Notes: a model not told the origin generated them from the sequence alone. Counted from the stretch's first letter, positions 1-13,422 are shown. The stretch: 64,000 bases of DNA from Mermis nigrescens (GCA_036768485.1 JAVLUZ010000562.1:1-64000), one strand, 5' to 3'. Program-made: numbers and translations.

Positions 1-868
1 CCAAACCGGCGGCGCCAAACTGACGGCACCAAATCGTCCTATTTCGTAAAACGTAAAACTTTATATGCTTATCAATTGCTATACACAGTATCACGATTGT
101 TGCTTCAGTTTAAATTGCTTTTGTAGTCGATTTGCAGCGACTCAAGAATTGTGATGTGATCCATGCACAGGGTTTCGCGAAACAGACTATAGCTTTTGAG
201 GCCATTTGACTCAAAAATATGTCTAGCTGAAGTCTCAGGTCGACCGAACCTCCAGAGTGGCCAGCCATGTGGTGCATCTATGGTTGTATTTAGTAATGTG
301 TTTTTCTAATTTAATCGTGCATTGCGAACAGTATGTACAAAGATGCAAGTGAGTCATGATAAAAAATATGTGAATCGACTAATAGAAAGTTACATAAACA
401 AAATAATACACGAACGAATAACGATTCACAAGAGTAGGGGAGATTGGGGAGATTCGAAATGCGGATTTGGTCAATAAATTGAATTATTAAAAACAGCTAA
501 ATTGTCATCATTGAAATAAAACTTTAATAATATTCACCGGCAACAAGCTGATTGCACTAAATGCATTGAATAGATCCATAATTACCGTAAGTTTTCGGCT
601 TAAGTCTTCGAAAATTCTTACAATTTATGCCAAGTTATGTGAAACAGACTTAGAACGGTAGACATGCAACGTCTTCCAGATGGGAATATAGAATTAGTGT
701 CGATTTAGAGGAGGATAATTTTGATTTGTTAAATTGTAGTGAGCTTTAGAGTTTTCAGGGTTAGTATGCAAAACAATGATTACGCGATAGTTAGAGTTAA
801 ATAAGCAACAGAAACAATAGGCGGTGTCAAGGAAAACCCACCATTTATAATTTTATAATTTTACTCGA
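1..868. other. Unassigned AT-rich DNA
   Basis: No exon with recognisable protein similarity and no element with convincing ends was found here. The sequence is AT-rich with scattered stops in all frames. Confidence 0.4.
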
Positions 869-876
869 GGTCAGAC

Positions 877-1252
877 CATACATGTACATATAGCAAGGGA
901 ATTCCAAGGGGGGTCAGGCTAAAAAATTTTTAGAAAGTGCTTTTTTGGTTAAAAACGATAGGTCTGTTTTGACGTTTCGTACACTGCTTGTTCTTTCTAG
1001 AACACCATAAGATAAAAAACCTCAAAAAATTTGAGAAAACTCGAGTAAATTAAACAAAAAATTGTCATAAAATGTGTATGTGTCGCAAAGCGTCGAAAAT
1101 TTGAGGCTTTTGAGCTAAAAATGAGCTAAAGACGCTTGAAAAGATTCGCTTTTTAGAGTCTTTACGAAATGTCGACTATTCTGGGGGGCTCGCAGCCATT
1201 TTGTTGGGGTCAGTGGCCTTTCTGGGGGTCAAACCCCCCACGAACACGCATG
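877..1252. mobile_element. hAT-like MITE, CATACATG family
   Basis: The 376-bp element starts CATACATGTAC and ends ACACGCATG. It is flanked by a perfect 8-bp direct repeat GGTCAGAC (869-876 and 1253-1260). An 8-bp target-site duplication with short inverted ends fits the hAT superfamily. It has no coding capacity. Related copies lie at 43415-43770, 44679-45091, 46656-46984 and 53175-53749; all share a stretch reading like 'gacgtttc...tctttctaga' and a G-rich terminal part. Confidence 0.8.
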
Positions 1253-1341
1253 GGTCAGACAAGTGAGAGCAGCTTAAAATGTATAGCTAACACGAATATT
1301 TTCATTAGAGTTTAAAAAATGATCCAGAGCAAGCACGTCAC

Positions 1342-4300
1342 TAGTTAACCCTGTGTCCCTAGATGGCAATGCTATAACATCGCCTATGTTATAGCATAGG
1401 CGGAGGGGCTCACAATCTGCGCCCTGGCTTTTCTCAGGGCACAATGCTGTAGCATAGGCTGTGTTGTAGCATGGGGAGGGAGGGGTCGCGCGCCAGCCCA
1501 GGGCCAGGGGAGGGGGAAATTTCCCTGGGGGAAATTTCCAAACTTCCCTAGGGGAAAACTTGAAATAAATATAACTCAAGAACCAGTGGTCGGATCAGGC
1601 TGAAATTTTCTGAGAATGTTAAGTATATGTTAAGTATGATATATACAAAATTTTGATGGAGCACCTACAGTATACCAGCATTAGTTTACACTTTCGCATA
1701 ACTCAAGAATAAATGACCGGATTTTGGTCAAATTTTCAGGATATGATGTATATAGGCGAGGCATGCTGCGAAAAGAATTTTAGCGTGCAGCCTACAGTAT
1801 ACCAATTTACTTTACACTTTCTCATATAGCACTGTATCTCAAGAACTATAGGGCGGATTTAACTCAAACTTTCAGGGTAAGATATATAAATTGTTGCTGC
1901 GCTATGTACAAAATTTTAGCGCGCAGTCTACAGTATACCTGTCAACTTTACACTTTCGCGTATAGCACTCTATTCCAAGAATCACCAGCCGGATATTGTT
2001 CAAATTTTCAGAATATGACGTATAAACCTTAGCTGTGCTATGTACACAATTTTAGAGCGCAGCATACAGTATACTAATTTACTTTACACTTTCTCGCATA
2101 GCACTATATTCCCAGAACCGCTAGCCGGATTTTGTTCAAATTTTTAGGATATCATATATTAACCTTAGCTCTCCTATGTACAAAAGTTTAGCACACGACC
2201 TACTATATGCTGATTTTTTATTTGCATTGTCTTTACAAGGCTTGATTTTTTAGCAGTACCTGTCTAATGATGCCATTAGGGATTATTTTTGCCTAAAAAT
2301 GAGCAACTAGTATAGGCAAACATTGCTTCAAATTTAATTATCATGCTTTTTGAGCTTATCAAAGTTTATCAGAAAACGCCTGAAAAAGGGCGATCTTTGC
2401 CTGCTGTTCAGCTTGTGGGAATTTTTAAACCCTGAGCTAGCGTTTACTTTATAAACCTCCACACAAAATTCATTAATGAACACGTAACTTCATCCATGTC
2501 ATCAGTATTGATCTAAAATTTAGCTAAGTTTGGAATATTTTTTGTGAAGTTTGGAATATTTTTTGTAGAATTTGGAATATTTTTTGTAAAGTTTGGAATA
2601 TTCTTTGTAAAGTTTGGAATATTTTTTGTAAAATTTGGAATATTTTTTGTAAAGTTTGGAATATTTTTTGTAAAATTTGGAATAAAGTTTACATGCTTAA
2701 GCATAGTACTTTTGTAAACTTTGGAATATTTTTTGCAAAGTTTGGAATATTTTTTGTAAAGTTTGGAATGTTTTTTGTAAAGTTTGGAATATGTTTTGTA
2801 AAGTTTGGAATATTTTTTGTCAAATTTAGGAATTGTTTTGTAAAGTGTCAAATTTTATGTATCTAATCTGCATTTCTCAAGCATCGTTGACACTATTTTA
2901 TATACCCTGTGCAACTCATGCTCCTGTTTTGCACCAGTAAGGATTGATATTCCGCTTGTGAACAATATAAAGGTCACATTGCGAAATTTGCAGACTAATC
3001 CATGAAACAGTGCTACTTCATACATGCATTTCCTTGTCGTCAGTTCATAAAATTTGCAAAGATTAAAATTTGCCAAACCTGCAAACATATGAGGTTTCAC
3101 CCTTAAATCATCACTTTTAGCATTTAATGCATTAACACGCCCTGAAAAGGGCGATCTATGCCTGCTGTTTAACTAGAGGGAATTCTTAAGCCCTGAGGCT
3201 AGGTTTTACTTTGCAAACCTTCACACATACGCGATTGATGAATACATAACTTCATCTGTGTCATCAGTATTGATCTAAAATTTACTAAAGTTTCAAAAAT
3301 TTTCTGTAAAGTTTCAACAATTCTTGTAAAGCTTGTAATATTTTTTGTAAACCTAAAATATTTTTTTGTAAAGTTTGGAATATTTTTTGTAAAGGGTGGA
3401 AAATTTCTTGCAAAGTTTGGATAATCTTCATTTAATATGGCATTGCTCCAGGATTGCTGACATAATTTTGTAAGCTATATATACACTAGCATACAGAAAA
3501 TGCAGAAAAATGACAAAAGTCGACAAGGGTCAAAATCCCGAAATTATCTACTTGAATATAGTCATGTTTCTCACAGTATAAAATGGTTGATTGGATTTAA
3601 ATTCGGGAAAATCGCATGTATTTTCTACACGTGTCCTAATGGCTTAGTGTTTGTCTCATAGCCATGGAATTTTATTGATATTTATGTATGGTTTGCTACA
3701 GCCTGTCATATAATTCTTCAGATACCGTGTGAAACAAACATAGTTCTTTCCACAAAGTAAATGAATCAAATGAATCACGCAAAATTTAGCCATATTTTGT
3801 CAGAGATTGTAGAGTATATGAATAGACTAAGCAAAATTATCATGTTATTTGTGTTTTGAAGTAATTTTTGACAAATATACCCCAAATTCTAACTAAAAAT
3901 TATAGAACATTGCATGAAATTCGAGCAAGTTAATTCACAGAAAACTTCCGCCTTTTCGATAGAGGAACTCCAAGACTTCAGTACTTTCCAACTATTTTCT
4001 ACATATTTTTACCCTCCTACATAAGATTTCTATCAAAAAGCTAGGGGGCTATGATATTAATAGAGAGGGTACATGGTTGATAACTTAGATATATGCAGCT
4101 TCTGCTGGATTTTCCAACAGCTTCCGAGGTATAAGCCAATGACATAATAATATAATAATATTATAATTATATTCAGCTATTGCTTAAGTTTAAGAAAGAT
4201 AGCTTTTTTGATATCTTTTTTTAGCATTGTAACACTGTAAGCTGCTTGAGACTGGAGCAATGGCCGATAAACTCTTCTGTACCACTGTTATAAGTACAAT

Positions 4301-4483
4301 GCATCAGCTTGCGGGTAAAGTGGAATTGTCGGCTTTTTTAGTACTTAAATAAAAACTTAGAAAAAGCAATCCAACAAGTCAAAATGGCTCTTTATTCTGA
4401 AATAAGGCACAGTTTGTGCTCTGAGGAGCGCCCCATTTGGATGAATCCTGCTGCAGACACTGCCGAATATCAAATAAATCAGC
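1342..4483 (+). repeat. ~3.1 kb dispersed repeat unit, copy 1
   Basis: The copy begins at TAGTTAACCCTG and runs to about 4483. The same order of parts recurs in direct orientation at 4623-7714 and inverted at 7715-10848. Parts in order: a hairpin GCTATAACAT..ATGTTATAGC near the start; four or more diverged ~120-140 bp tandem repeats (about 1565-2215), each holding 'ctttacactttc' and 'cagtatac'; a 21-bp minisatellite (2519-2850); then unique sequence. No transposase, reverse transcriptase or TIR was found. The class is unknown; a satellite-like or Helitron-like unit is possible but unproven. Confidence 0.75.
2519..2850. repeat. 21-bp minisatellite in repeat copy 1
   Basis: About 15 imperfect tandem copies of a 21-bp unit close to GTAAAGTTTGGAATATTTTT. 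Because 21 is a multiple of three, the reverse strand stays open and reads as a seven-residue repeat (NIPNFTK-like). I read this as a repeat by-product, not a gene. Confidence 0.85.
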
Positions 4484-4622
4484 TCACGCGTGAATCAAAT
4501 TTACCCGTTGTCTGATGAAAACAGAAATTTAAGTAAAAATGCAGATAATTTTATTTCTGTTTAAAATTTTATAAATAATTTTATAATTTTACAGATAATT
4601 TTATTTCAGAAATAAAATTAAG

Positions 4623-7600
4623 TAGTTAACCCTGTGTCCCTAGATGGCAATGCTATAACATCGCCTATGTTATAGCATAGGCGGAGGAGCTCACAATCTG
4701 CGCCCTGGCTTTTCTCAGGGCGCAATACTGTAGCATAGGCTGTGTTGTAGCATGGGGAGGGAGGGGTCGCGCGCCAGCCCAGGGCCAGGGGAGGGGGAAA
4801 TTTCTCTGGGGGTAAATTTCCAGGGGGGAAATTTCCCTAGGGGAAAACTTGAAATAAATATAACTCAAGAATTAGTGGTCGGATCAGGCTGAAATTTTCT
4901 GAGAATGTTAAGTATATGTTAAGTATGATATATACAAAATTTTGATGGAGCACCTACAGTATACCAGCATTAGTTTACACTTTCGCATAACTCAAGAATA
5001 AATGACCGGATTTTGGTCAAATTTTCAGGATATGATGTATATAGGCGAGGCATGCTGCGAAAAGAATTTTAGCGTGCAGACTACAGTATAAGAATTTACT
5101 TTACACTTTCTCACATAGCACTGTATCTCAAGAACTATAGGGCGGATTTAACTCAAACTTTCAGGGTAAGATATATAAATTGTTGCTGCGCTATGTACAA
5201 AATTTTAGCGCGCAGTCTACAGTATACCTGTCAACTTTACACTTTCGCGTATAGCACTCTATTCCAAGAATCATTAGCCGGATATTGTTCAAATTTTCAG
5301 AATATGACGTATAAACCTTAGCTGTGCTATGTACACAATTTTAGAGCGCAGCATACAGTATACTAATTTACTTTACACTTTCTCGCATAGCACTATATTC
5401 CCAGAACCGCTAGCCGGATTTTGTTCAAATTTTCAGGATATCATATATTAACCTTTAGCTCTCCTATGTACAAAAGTTTAGCACACGACCTACTATATGC
5501 TGATTTTTTATTTGCATTGTCTTTACAAGGCTTGATTTTTTAGCAGTACCTGTCTAATGATGCCATTAGGGATTATTTTTGCCTAAAAATGAGCAACTAG
5601 TATAGGCAAACATTGCTTCAAATTTAATTATCATGCTTTTTTGAGCTTATCAAAGTTTATCAGAAAACGCCTGAAAAAGGACGATCTTTGCCTGCTGTTC
5701 AGCTTGTGGGAATTTTTAAACCCTGAGCTAGCGTTTACTTTATAAATCTCCACACAAAATTCATTAATGAACACGTAACTTCATCCATGTCATCAGTATT
5801 AATCTAAAATTTAGCTAAGTTTGGAATATTTTTTGTGAAGTTTGGAATATTTTTCGTAGAATTTGGAATATTTTTTGTAAAGTTTGGAATATTCTTTGTA
5901 AACTTTGGAATATTTTTTGTAAAATTTGGAATATTTTTTGTAAAGTTTGGAATATTTTTTGTAAAATTTGGAATAAAGTTTACATGCTTAAGCATAGTAC
6001 TTTTGTAAAGTTTGGAATGTTTTTTGTAAAGTTTGGAATATTTTTTGTAAAGTTTGGAATGTTTTTTGTAAAGTTTGGAATATTTTTTGTAAAGGTTGGA
6101 ATATTTTTTGTTAAATTTGGGAATTTTTTTGTAAAGTGTCAAATTTTATGTATCTAATCTGCATTTCTCAAGCATCGTTGACATTATTTTATATACCCTG
6201 TGCAACTCATGCTCCTGTTTTGCACCAGTAAGGATTGATATTCCGCTTGTGAACAATATAAAGGTCACATTGCGAAATTTGCAGACTAATCCATGAAACA
6301 GTGCTACTTCATACATGCATTTCCTTGTCGTCAGTTCATAAAATTTGCAAAGATTAAAATTTGCCAAACCTGCAAACATATGAGGTTTCACCCTTAAATC
6401 ATCACTTTTAGCATTTAATGCATTAACACGCCCTGAAAAGGGCGATCTATGCCTGCTGTTTAACTAGAGGGAATTCTTAAGCCCTGAGGCTAGGTTTTAC
6501 TTTGCAAACCTTCACACATACGCGATTGATGAATACATAACTTCATCTGTGTCATCAGTATTGATCTAAAATTTACTAAAGTTTCAAAAATTTTCTGTAA
6601 AGTTTCATCAATTCTTGTAAAGCTTGTAATATTTTTTGTAAACCTAAAATATTTTTTTGTAAAGTTTGGAATATTTTTTGTAAAGGGTGGAAAATTTCTT
6701 GAAAAGTTTGGATAATCTTCATTTAATATGGCATTGCTCCAGGATTGCTGACATAATTTTGTAAGCTATATATACACTAGCATACAGAAAATGCAGAAAA
6801 ATGACAAAAGTCGACAAGGGTCAAAATCCCGGAATTATCTACTTGAATATAGTCATGTTCCTCACTGTATAAAATGGTTGATTGGATTTAAATTCGGGAA
6901 AATTGCATGTATTTTCTACACGTGTCCTAATGGCTTAGTGTTTGTCTCATAGCCATGGAATTTTATTGATATTTATGTATGGTTTGCTACAGCCTATCAT
7001 ATAATTCTTCAGATACCGTGTGAAACAAACATAGTTCTTTCCACAAAGTAAATGAATCAAATGAATCACGCAAAATTTAGCCATATTTTGTCAGAGATTG
7101 TAGAGTATATGAATAGACTATGCAAAATTATCATGTTTTTTGTGTTTTGAAAAAATTTTTGACAAATATACCCCAAATTCTAACTAAAAATTATAGAACA
7201 TTGCATGAAATTCGAGCAAGTTAATTCACAGAAAACTTCCGCCTTTTCGATAGAGGAACTCCAAGACTTCAGTACTTTCCAACTATTTTCTACATATTTT
7301 TACCCTCCTACAGAAGATTTCTATCAAAAAGCTAGGGGGCTATGATATTAATAGAGAGGGTACATGGTTGATAACTTTGATATATGCAGCTTCTGCTGGA
7401 TTTTCCAACAGCTTCGGAGGTATAAGCCAATGACATAATAATATAATAATATTATAATTATATTCAGCTATTGCTTAAGTTTAAGAAAGATAGCTTTTTT
7501 GATATCTTTTTTTAGCATTTTAACACTGTAAGCTGCTTGAGACTGGTGCAATGGCCGATAAACTCTTCTCTACCACTGTTATAAGTACAATGCATCAGCT

Positions 7601-7714
7601 TGCGGGTAAAGTGGAATTGTCGGCTTTTTTAGTACTTAAATAAAAACTTGGAAAAAGCAATCCAACAAGTCAAAATGGCTCTTTATTCTGAAATAAGGCA
7701 CTATTTGTGCTCTG
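4623..7714 (+). repeat. ~3.1 kb dispersed repeat unit, copy 2 (left arm of palindrome)
   Basis: Same parts as copy 1, starting TAGTTAACCCTG at 4623. The distal part after 'tttgtgctctga' is missing; there the sequence turns into the inverted copy 3 through a 55-bp loop (7715-7769). Small private differences from copies 1 and 3 (for example near 7110-7160) show that it is a distinct copy. Confidence 0.75.
5811..6135. repeat. 21-bp minisatellite in repeat copy 2
   Basis: Tandem 21-bp units of the same type and arrangement as at 2519-2850, interrupted in the same place by a 'catgcttaagcatag' segment. Confidence 0.85.
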
Positions 7715-10700
7715 ATTTACTTGATATTCGGCAGTGTCTGCAGCAGGATTCATCCAAATGGGGCGCTCCTCAGAGCACAAATAGTGCCTTATTTCAGAAT
7801 AAAGAGCCATTTTGACTTGTTGGATTGCTTTTTCCAAGTTTTTATTTAAGTACTAAAAAAGCCGACAATTCCACTTTACCTGCAAGCTGATGCATTGTAC
7901 TTATAACACTGGTACAGAAGAGTTTATCGGCCATTGCTCCAGTCTCAAGCAGCTTACAGTGTTAAAATGCTAAAAAAAAGATATCAAAAAAGCTATTTTT
8001 CTTAAACTTAAGCAATAGCTGAATATAATTATAATATTATTATATTATTATGTCATTGGCTTATACCTCCGAAGCTGTTGGAAAATCCAGCAGAAGCTGC
8101 ATATATCAAAGTTATCAACCATGTACCCTCTCGATTAATATCATAGCCCCTAACTTTTGATAGAAATCTTCTGTAGGAGGGTAAAATATGTAGAAAATAG
8201 TTGAAAGTACTGAAGTCTTGGAGTTCCTCTATCGAAAAGGCGGAAGTTTTCGTGAATTAACTTGCTCGAATTTCATGCAATGTTCTATAATTTTTAGTTA
8301 GAATTTGGGGTATATTTGTCAAAAATTACTTCAAAACACAAATAACATGATAATTTTGCTTAGTCTATTCATATACTCTACAATCTCTGACAAAATATGG
8401 CTAAATTTTGCGTGATTCATTTGATTCATTTACTTTGTGGAAAGAACTATGTTTGTTTCACACGGTATCTGAAGAATTATATGACAGGCTGTAAGCAAAC
8501 CATGCATAAATATCAATGAAATTCCATGGCTATGAGACAAACACTAAGCCATTAGGACACGTGTAGAAAATACATGCAATTTTCCGAATTTAAATCCAAT
8601 CAACCATTTTATACTGTGAGGAACATGACTATATTCAAGTAGATAATTTCGGGATTTTGACCCTTGTCGACTTTTGTCATTTTTCTGCATTTTCTGAATG
8701 CTAGTGTATATATAGCTTACAAAATTATGTCAGCAATCCTGGAGCAATGCCATATTAAATGAAGATTATCCAAACTTTGCAAGAAATTTTCCACCCTTTA
8801 CAAAAAATATTCCAAACTTTACAAAAAAATATTTTAGGTTTACAAAAAATATTACAAGCTTTACAAGAATTGTTGAAACTTAACAGAAAATTTTTGAAAC
8901 TTTAGTAAATTTTAGATCAGTACTGATGACACAGATGAAGTTATGTATTCATCAATCGCGTATGTGTGAAGGTTTGCAAGTAAAACCTAGCCTCAGGGCT
9001 TAAGAATTCCCTCTAGTTAAACAGCAGGCATAGATCGCCCTTTCAGGGACGTGTTAATGCATTAAATGCTAAAAGTGATGATTTAAGGGTGAAACCTCAT
9101 ATGTTTGCAGGTTTGGCAAATTTTGATCTTTGCAAATTTTATGAACTTGACGACAAGGAAATGCATGTATGAAGTAGCACTGTTTCATGGATTAGTCTGC
9201 AAATTTCGCAATGTGACCTTTATATTGTTCACAAGCGGAATATCAATCCTTACTGAGTGCAAAACAGGAGCATGAGTTGCACAGGTATATAAAATAGTGT
9301 CAACGATGCTTGAGAAATGCAGATTAGATACATAAAATTTGACACTTTACAAAACAATTCCTAAATTTGACAAAAATATTCAAACTTTACAAAACATATT
9401 CCAAACTTTACAAAAAACATTCCAAACTTTACAAAAAATATTCAAACTTTGCAAAAAATATTCAAACTTTACAAAAGTACTATGCTTAAGCATGTAAACT
9501 TTATTCCAAATTTTACAAGAAATATTCAAACTTTACAAAAAATATTCCAAATTTTACAAAAATATTCCAAACTTTTACAAAGAATATTCCAAACTTTACA
9601 AAAAATATATTCAAATTCTACGAAAAATATTCCAAACTTCACAAAAAATATTCCAAACTTAGCTAAATTTTAGATCAATACTGATGACATGGATGAAGTT
9701 ACGTGTTCATTAATGAATTTTGTGTGGAGATTTATAAAGTAAACGCTAGCTCAGGGTTTAAAAATTCCCACAAGCTGAACAGCAGGCAAAGATCGTCCTT
9801 TTTCAGGCGTTTTCTGATAAACTTTGATAAGCTCAAAAAAGCTTGATAATTAAATTTGAAGCAATGTTTGCCTATACTAGTTGCTCATTTTTAGGCAAAA
9901 ATAATCCCTAATGGCATCATTAGACAGGTACTGCCAAAAAATCAAGCCTTGTAAAGACAATGCAAATAAAAAATCAGCATATAGTAGGTCGTGTGGTAAA
10001 CTTTTGTACATAGGAGAGCTAAGGTTAATATATGATATCCTGAAAATTTGAACAAAATCCGGCTAGCGGTTCTGGGAATATAGTGCTATGCGAGAAAGTG
10101 TAAAGTAAATTAGTATACTGCATGCTGCGCTCTAAAATTGTGTACATAGCACAGCTAAGGTTTATACGTCATATTCTGAAAATTTGAACAATATTCGGCT
10201 GATGATTCTTGGAATAGAGTGCTATACGCTAAAGTGTAAAGTTGACAGGTATACTGTAGACTGCGCGCTAAAATTTTGTACATAGCGCAGCAACAATTTA
10301 TATATCTTACCCTGAAAGTTTGAGTTGAATCCGCCCTATAGTTCTTGAGATACAGTGCTATGTGAGAAAGTGTAAAGTAAATTGGTATACTGTAGGCTGC
10401 ACGCTAAAATTCTTTTCGCAGCATGCCTCGCCTATATACATCATATCCTGAAAATTTGACCAAAATCCGGTCATTTGTTCTTGAGTTGTGCGAAAGTGTA
10501 AACTAATGCTGGTATACTGTAGGTGCTCCATCAAAATTTTGTATATATCATACCTAACATATACTTAACATTCTCAGAAAATTTCAGCCTGATCCGACCA
10601 CTGGTTCTTGAGTTATATTTATTTCAAGTTTTCCCCTAGGAAATTTCCCCCTGGAAATTTCCCCCCGAGAAATTTCCCCTCCCCTGGCCCTGGGCTGGCG

Positions 10701-10848
10701 CGCGACCCTCCCTCCCCATGCTGCAACACAGCCTATGCTACAGTATTGCGCCCTGAGAAAAGCCAGGGCGCAGATTGCGAGCCCCTCCGCCTATGCTATA
10801 ACATAGGCGATGTTATAGCATTGCCATCTAGGGACACAGGGTTAACTA
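7715..10848 (-). repeat. ~3.1 kb dispersed repeat unit, copy 3 (right arm of palindrome)
   Basis: Reverse complement of the unit, ending in GGTTAACTA near 10848. Its distal end (7715-7769, 'gatattcggcagtgtctg') matches the distal end of copy 1, which copy 2 lacks. At several sites it agrees with copy 1 against copy 2, so it is a separate copy. Minisatellite units here carry one-base losses that break the frame kept open in copies 1 and 2. Confidence 0.75.
9355..9668. repeat. 21-bp minisatellite in repeat copy 3
   Basis: Inverted orientation of the 21-bp units, with several one-base deletions (ATTCAAAC for ATTCCAAAC). Confidence 0.8.
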
Positions 10849-11173
10849 CTCACGCCTCAGCACAAAATCGATCGCAATACAGTTATCAGAATTATAACAG
10901 TGCAAACGAATACTCGATAAATCGACAAAAAATAACATAAGTACAATTAAGAAATGCATCGTGTTGAGTTGATCAGATTTTAAAAGTTTTTGCTAACGTA
11001 ATGTATCGTATCGATATTTCATCAGATATGCAGACATCTTTGGTTGTCTTTCTCTCGTAAATACTCCCTTCTTATTTCCGAGTACTCGAATGGTACCTAA
11101 ATTACAAACCTTTTCTGTAACTTTAGCACATGGTGATCATTTAAAGAAAAAAATACGGTTATCGTTTCAAGTC
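10849..11173. other. Unassigned AT-rich spacer
   Basis: Short spacer between the 3.1 kb repeat and the long-inverted-repeat element. No exon or element end was recognised. Confidence 0.4.
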
Positions 11174-11179
11174 TATAAG

Positions 11180-12444
11180 AGTAGTACTCCCGGCCCAACC
11201 AGAGTCTCCGTGCTTAAGCTTAGCACACGCTTGAGCATAAAGACTATGTCCTTGTAGGCGCAAAGCGTCGCACTTGGGTGGTACACCCCTGAAGCAAAGA
11301 CGTGAAGGGCCGAACTTTGAGCGTTAGCACACTACACATTAAAGCATGCTCGCGGGCGCAAAGCACCGAACTAGCCTATTCTATTTTTACATCAAGAATC
11401 CTTTAAGCGCAAAAAGAAGAGATAAAATAGTTGGGAGTTCATTGAGCGTGTAAGTGTCCACCCCACTTATTTACATATGTATTACCCATTTTTATGCACT
11501 GCTCAAATAAAGTATGCAAATAATCCATGTAAAAAACAAAAACGCATTCAATTGGGCAGTAAATATACTTTAGAGTGATGTACTGATCGAATTTTAAGCA
11601 TTTTTATCCGATCTGGATAGTCTAGCAGAGCACTGCTCTAGACTCGTCAACAGATATGACAACTTCATTATTGTCTTCTCGTTTCATCTGCTCATCCTCA
11701 AATAGATCAGCATTTTTGCTAATCAATTTTTTAAACATGTATTTTCGACTGGCCCAAGCTGTCTCATCAGCTTTCTTTTGCCAGAACTTTTATTTATACC
11801 GATAATAATCATTAGCACGTCCTAGGTCTGTCTTTAATTCGCTTTCATTTAGAGCATATAGGAGTGATAAATAAAAATCAATAATGAAGTTGTCACATCT
11901 GTTGAAGAGTCCAGCAGTGCTCTGTTAGACTATCCAGGTCAGATACAAATGCTTAGAATTTACTCAGTACATTACTTTAAGGTGTATACTGTCCAATTAA
12001 ATAATTAATTAATCAATCAATTAATTGATGCGTTTTTGTTTTACATGGATTATTTGCATGCTTTTTTGAGTGAGTTGCATAAAAATAGGTAATAGATATG
12101 TAAGTAAGTAAGGTGGACACTAACACGCTCAATGAACTCTCGGATATTTTGACTCTTCTTTTTGCGCTCAAACCCGTGGGGTTGATGTTTTATCTCTAGA
12201 TGATGTAGTGCGTTTCTTGATGTGAAAATAGAACAGGCTGATTTCGGTGATTCGCGCCTGTTTTTAGCGTGCTTTTAATGTGCAATGTGCTCACGCTCAT
12301 AGTTTGGCCCTTCAACCTTTGCTTCAGGGGGTTCACCGCCCAAGTTCAGCACCTCGCGCCTACAAGGACAAAGTCTCTATGTTTGAACGTATGCTATGCT
12401 TAAGCACGGTGACTCTGGTTAGGCCAAGGTACTAGAGTACTACT
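11180..12444. mobile_element. Fold-back element with ~600-bp inverted ends
   Basis: The left half (from AGTAGTACTC at 11180) and the right half (to GAGTACTACT at 12444) are imperfect reverse complements over most of their length, leaving a short centre near 11760-11860. TATAAG flanks both sides (11174-11179 and 12445-12450). No coding capacity. The very long arms fit a fold-back or MITE-type DNA element; the superfamily is uncertain because the duplication is only 6 bp clear. Confidence 0.75.
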
Positions 12445-12450
12445 TATAAG

Positions 12451-12719
12451 CATAGGTGGGCAGCACCGAAATTCTGGGGGGGGGGTGAAACAATTTTCAG
12501 ATGTCAAAAAATGGTCTTAAAAGTAATCGTATGGCGAAAAAACACCATATTTCGACGTTTCTCATCGAGCACTATCCAATGGCATCAAAAAATCGCTGAA
12601 AAAACAAAAAAAAAAATTTCAAAAATTGAATTCTGGAGGGGGTATTTTGATTTCTGGGGGGGGGGTATTCCAACTTCTGGGGGGGGTGGTGCATACCCCA
12701 AACCCCACGCCCATGTGTG
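12451..12719. mobile_element. hAT-like MITE, CATAGGTGGGCAGC family
   Basis: The 269-bp element starts CATAGGTGGGCAGC, ends CACGCCCATGTGTG, and is flanked by a perfect 8-bp duplication CTTATAAG (12443-12450, 12720-12727). It carries G-runs typical of this family ('ttctgggggg') and a conserved middle part near 'catcgagcactatcca'. It landed exactly at the edge of the fold-back element. Confidence 0.88.
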
Positions 12720-12919
12720 CTTATAAGGCGATCCTGATTATTTTAAACCGAAAAATTGATTCTAAATATGCATTGACGAGTTATTACATAAATTCCATCA
12801 GCTAAAATTTTTCCTCAAACGTTATTAGTTCTAGGAACGCCGAGAATACCAGCAAAATACCTTTTATACCATGAAGTTTGCTTACAATATAATTTTTCCA
12901 CATGTACATACGTTGTATA

Positions 12920-13420
12920 CAAAGGGTGGGCCGAAAAGGCTACATCCCAATGTCACGGGTCCACAACTCCGGCAAATGTTGACATAAAATTTCAAGATCC
13001 CTTTCATTAGGTAAACAGAACTGTCCTTGTTTGAATCCTGCAAAAAATTTTGGTCATGTGCTAGCAGTTTGGGCACTATAGTAATCTGTTTACACCCTAC
13101 TTTGACATAGTTTGAACCCAAAATTTTGTTCGGTTCTGTCATCGATTAGCTTACACTTTTGACGATATTTCGCAGTATTTGCACCTAGTATTAGAGAGTA
13201 CCTTCTCTAGGGTCAATCAATGCGCTAATTAATTTTTCGACTGGAAATATCGTTAAAATTGAAACAATGCAGGAAGTATGGAGTTTAAACAATATCAAAG
13301 TAGGGTGTAGACAAATCGCCATATGTTTATCTATTGAATGCAACTTATCTTAAAAGCTGATCTTGTCGTTAGCGCAACTTATAAAGCAATGTCGGGCTTA
13401 GTCTTTTTTGGACCACCCTG
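12920..13420. mobile_element. Tc1/mariner-like MITE
   Basis: The ends are inverted: CAAAGGGTGGGCC on the left and GGACCACCCTG on the right, each next to TA (12918-12919, 13421-13422). A second internal inverted pair holds 'caccctactttgaca' and its complement. A TA duplication with ACAGGGTG-type ends fits the Tc1/mariner group. No transposase was seen; the open frames inside are by-products. Confidence 0.6.
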
Positions 13421-13422
13421 TA

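Noticed and set aside
1342..1440. Helitron 3' end (hairpin followed by CTAG on the reverse strand)
   Set aside because: All three copies continue past the CTAG with the same sequence, so it is not the unit boundary, and the base after it is not T.
2519..2850. CRISPR-like regular repeats
   Set aside because: Units are contiguous with no unique spacers, and the genome is eukaryotic. The same applies to the GACATTAGAGCGC arrays.
2513..2851. Open frame of about 112 codons rich in KYSKLYK/NIPNFTK repeats, also at 5804-6142
   Set aside because: It is created by the 21-bp minisatellite keeping frame; copy 3 is frameshifted and no domain is visible.
2855..3100. 81-codon open frame nearly identical in two copies (also 6146-6391)
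   Set aside because: The whole 3.1 kb unit is nearly identical, so conservation is not specific to this frame. The inverted copy is disrupted and no family is recognised.
4623..10848. Palindrome as a simple missed-adapter read artefact
   Set aside because: Arms differ by substitutions, and copy 3 agrees with copy 1 at sites where copy 2 differs. A misjoin between real copies remains possible.
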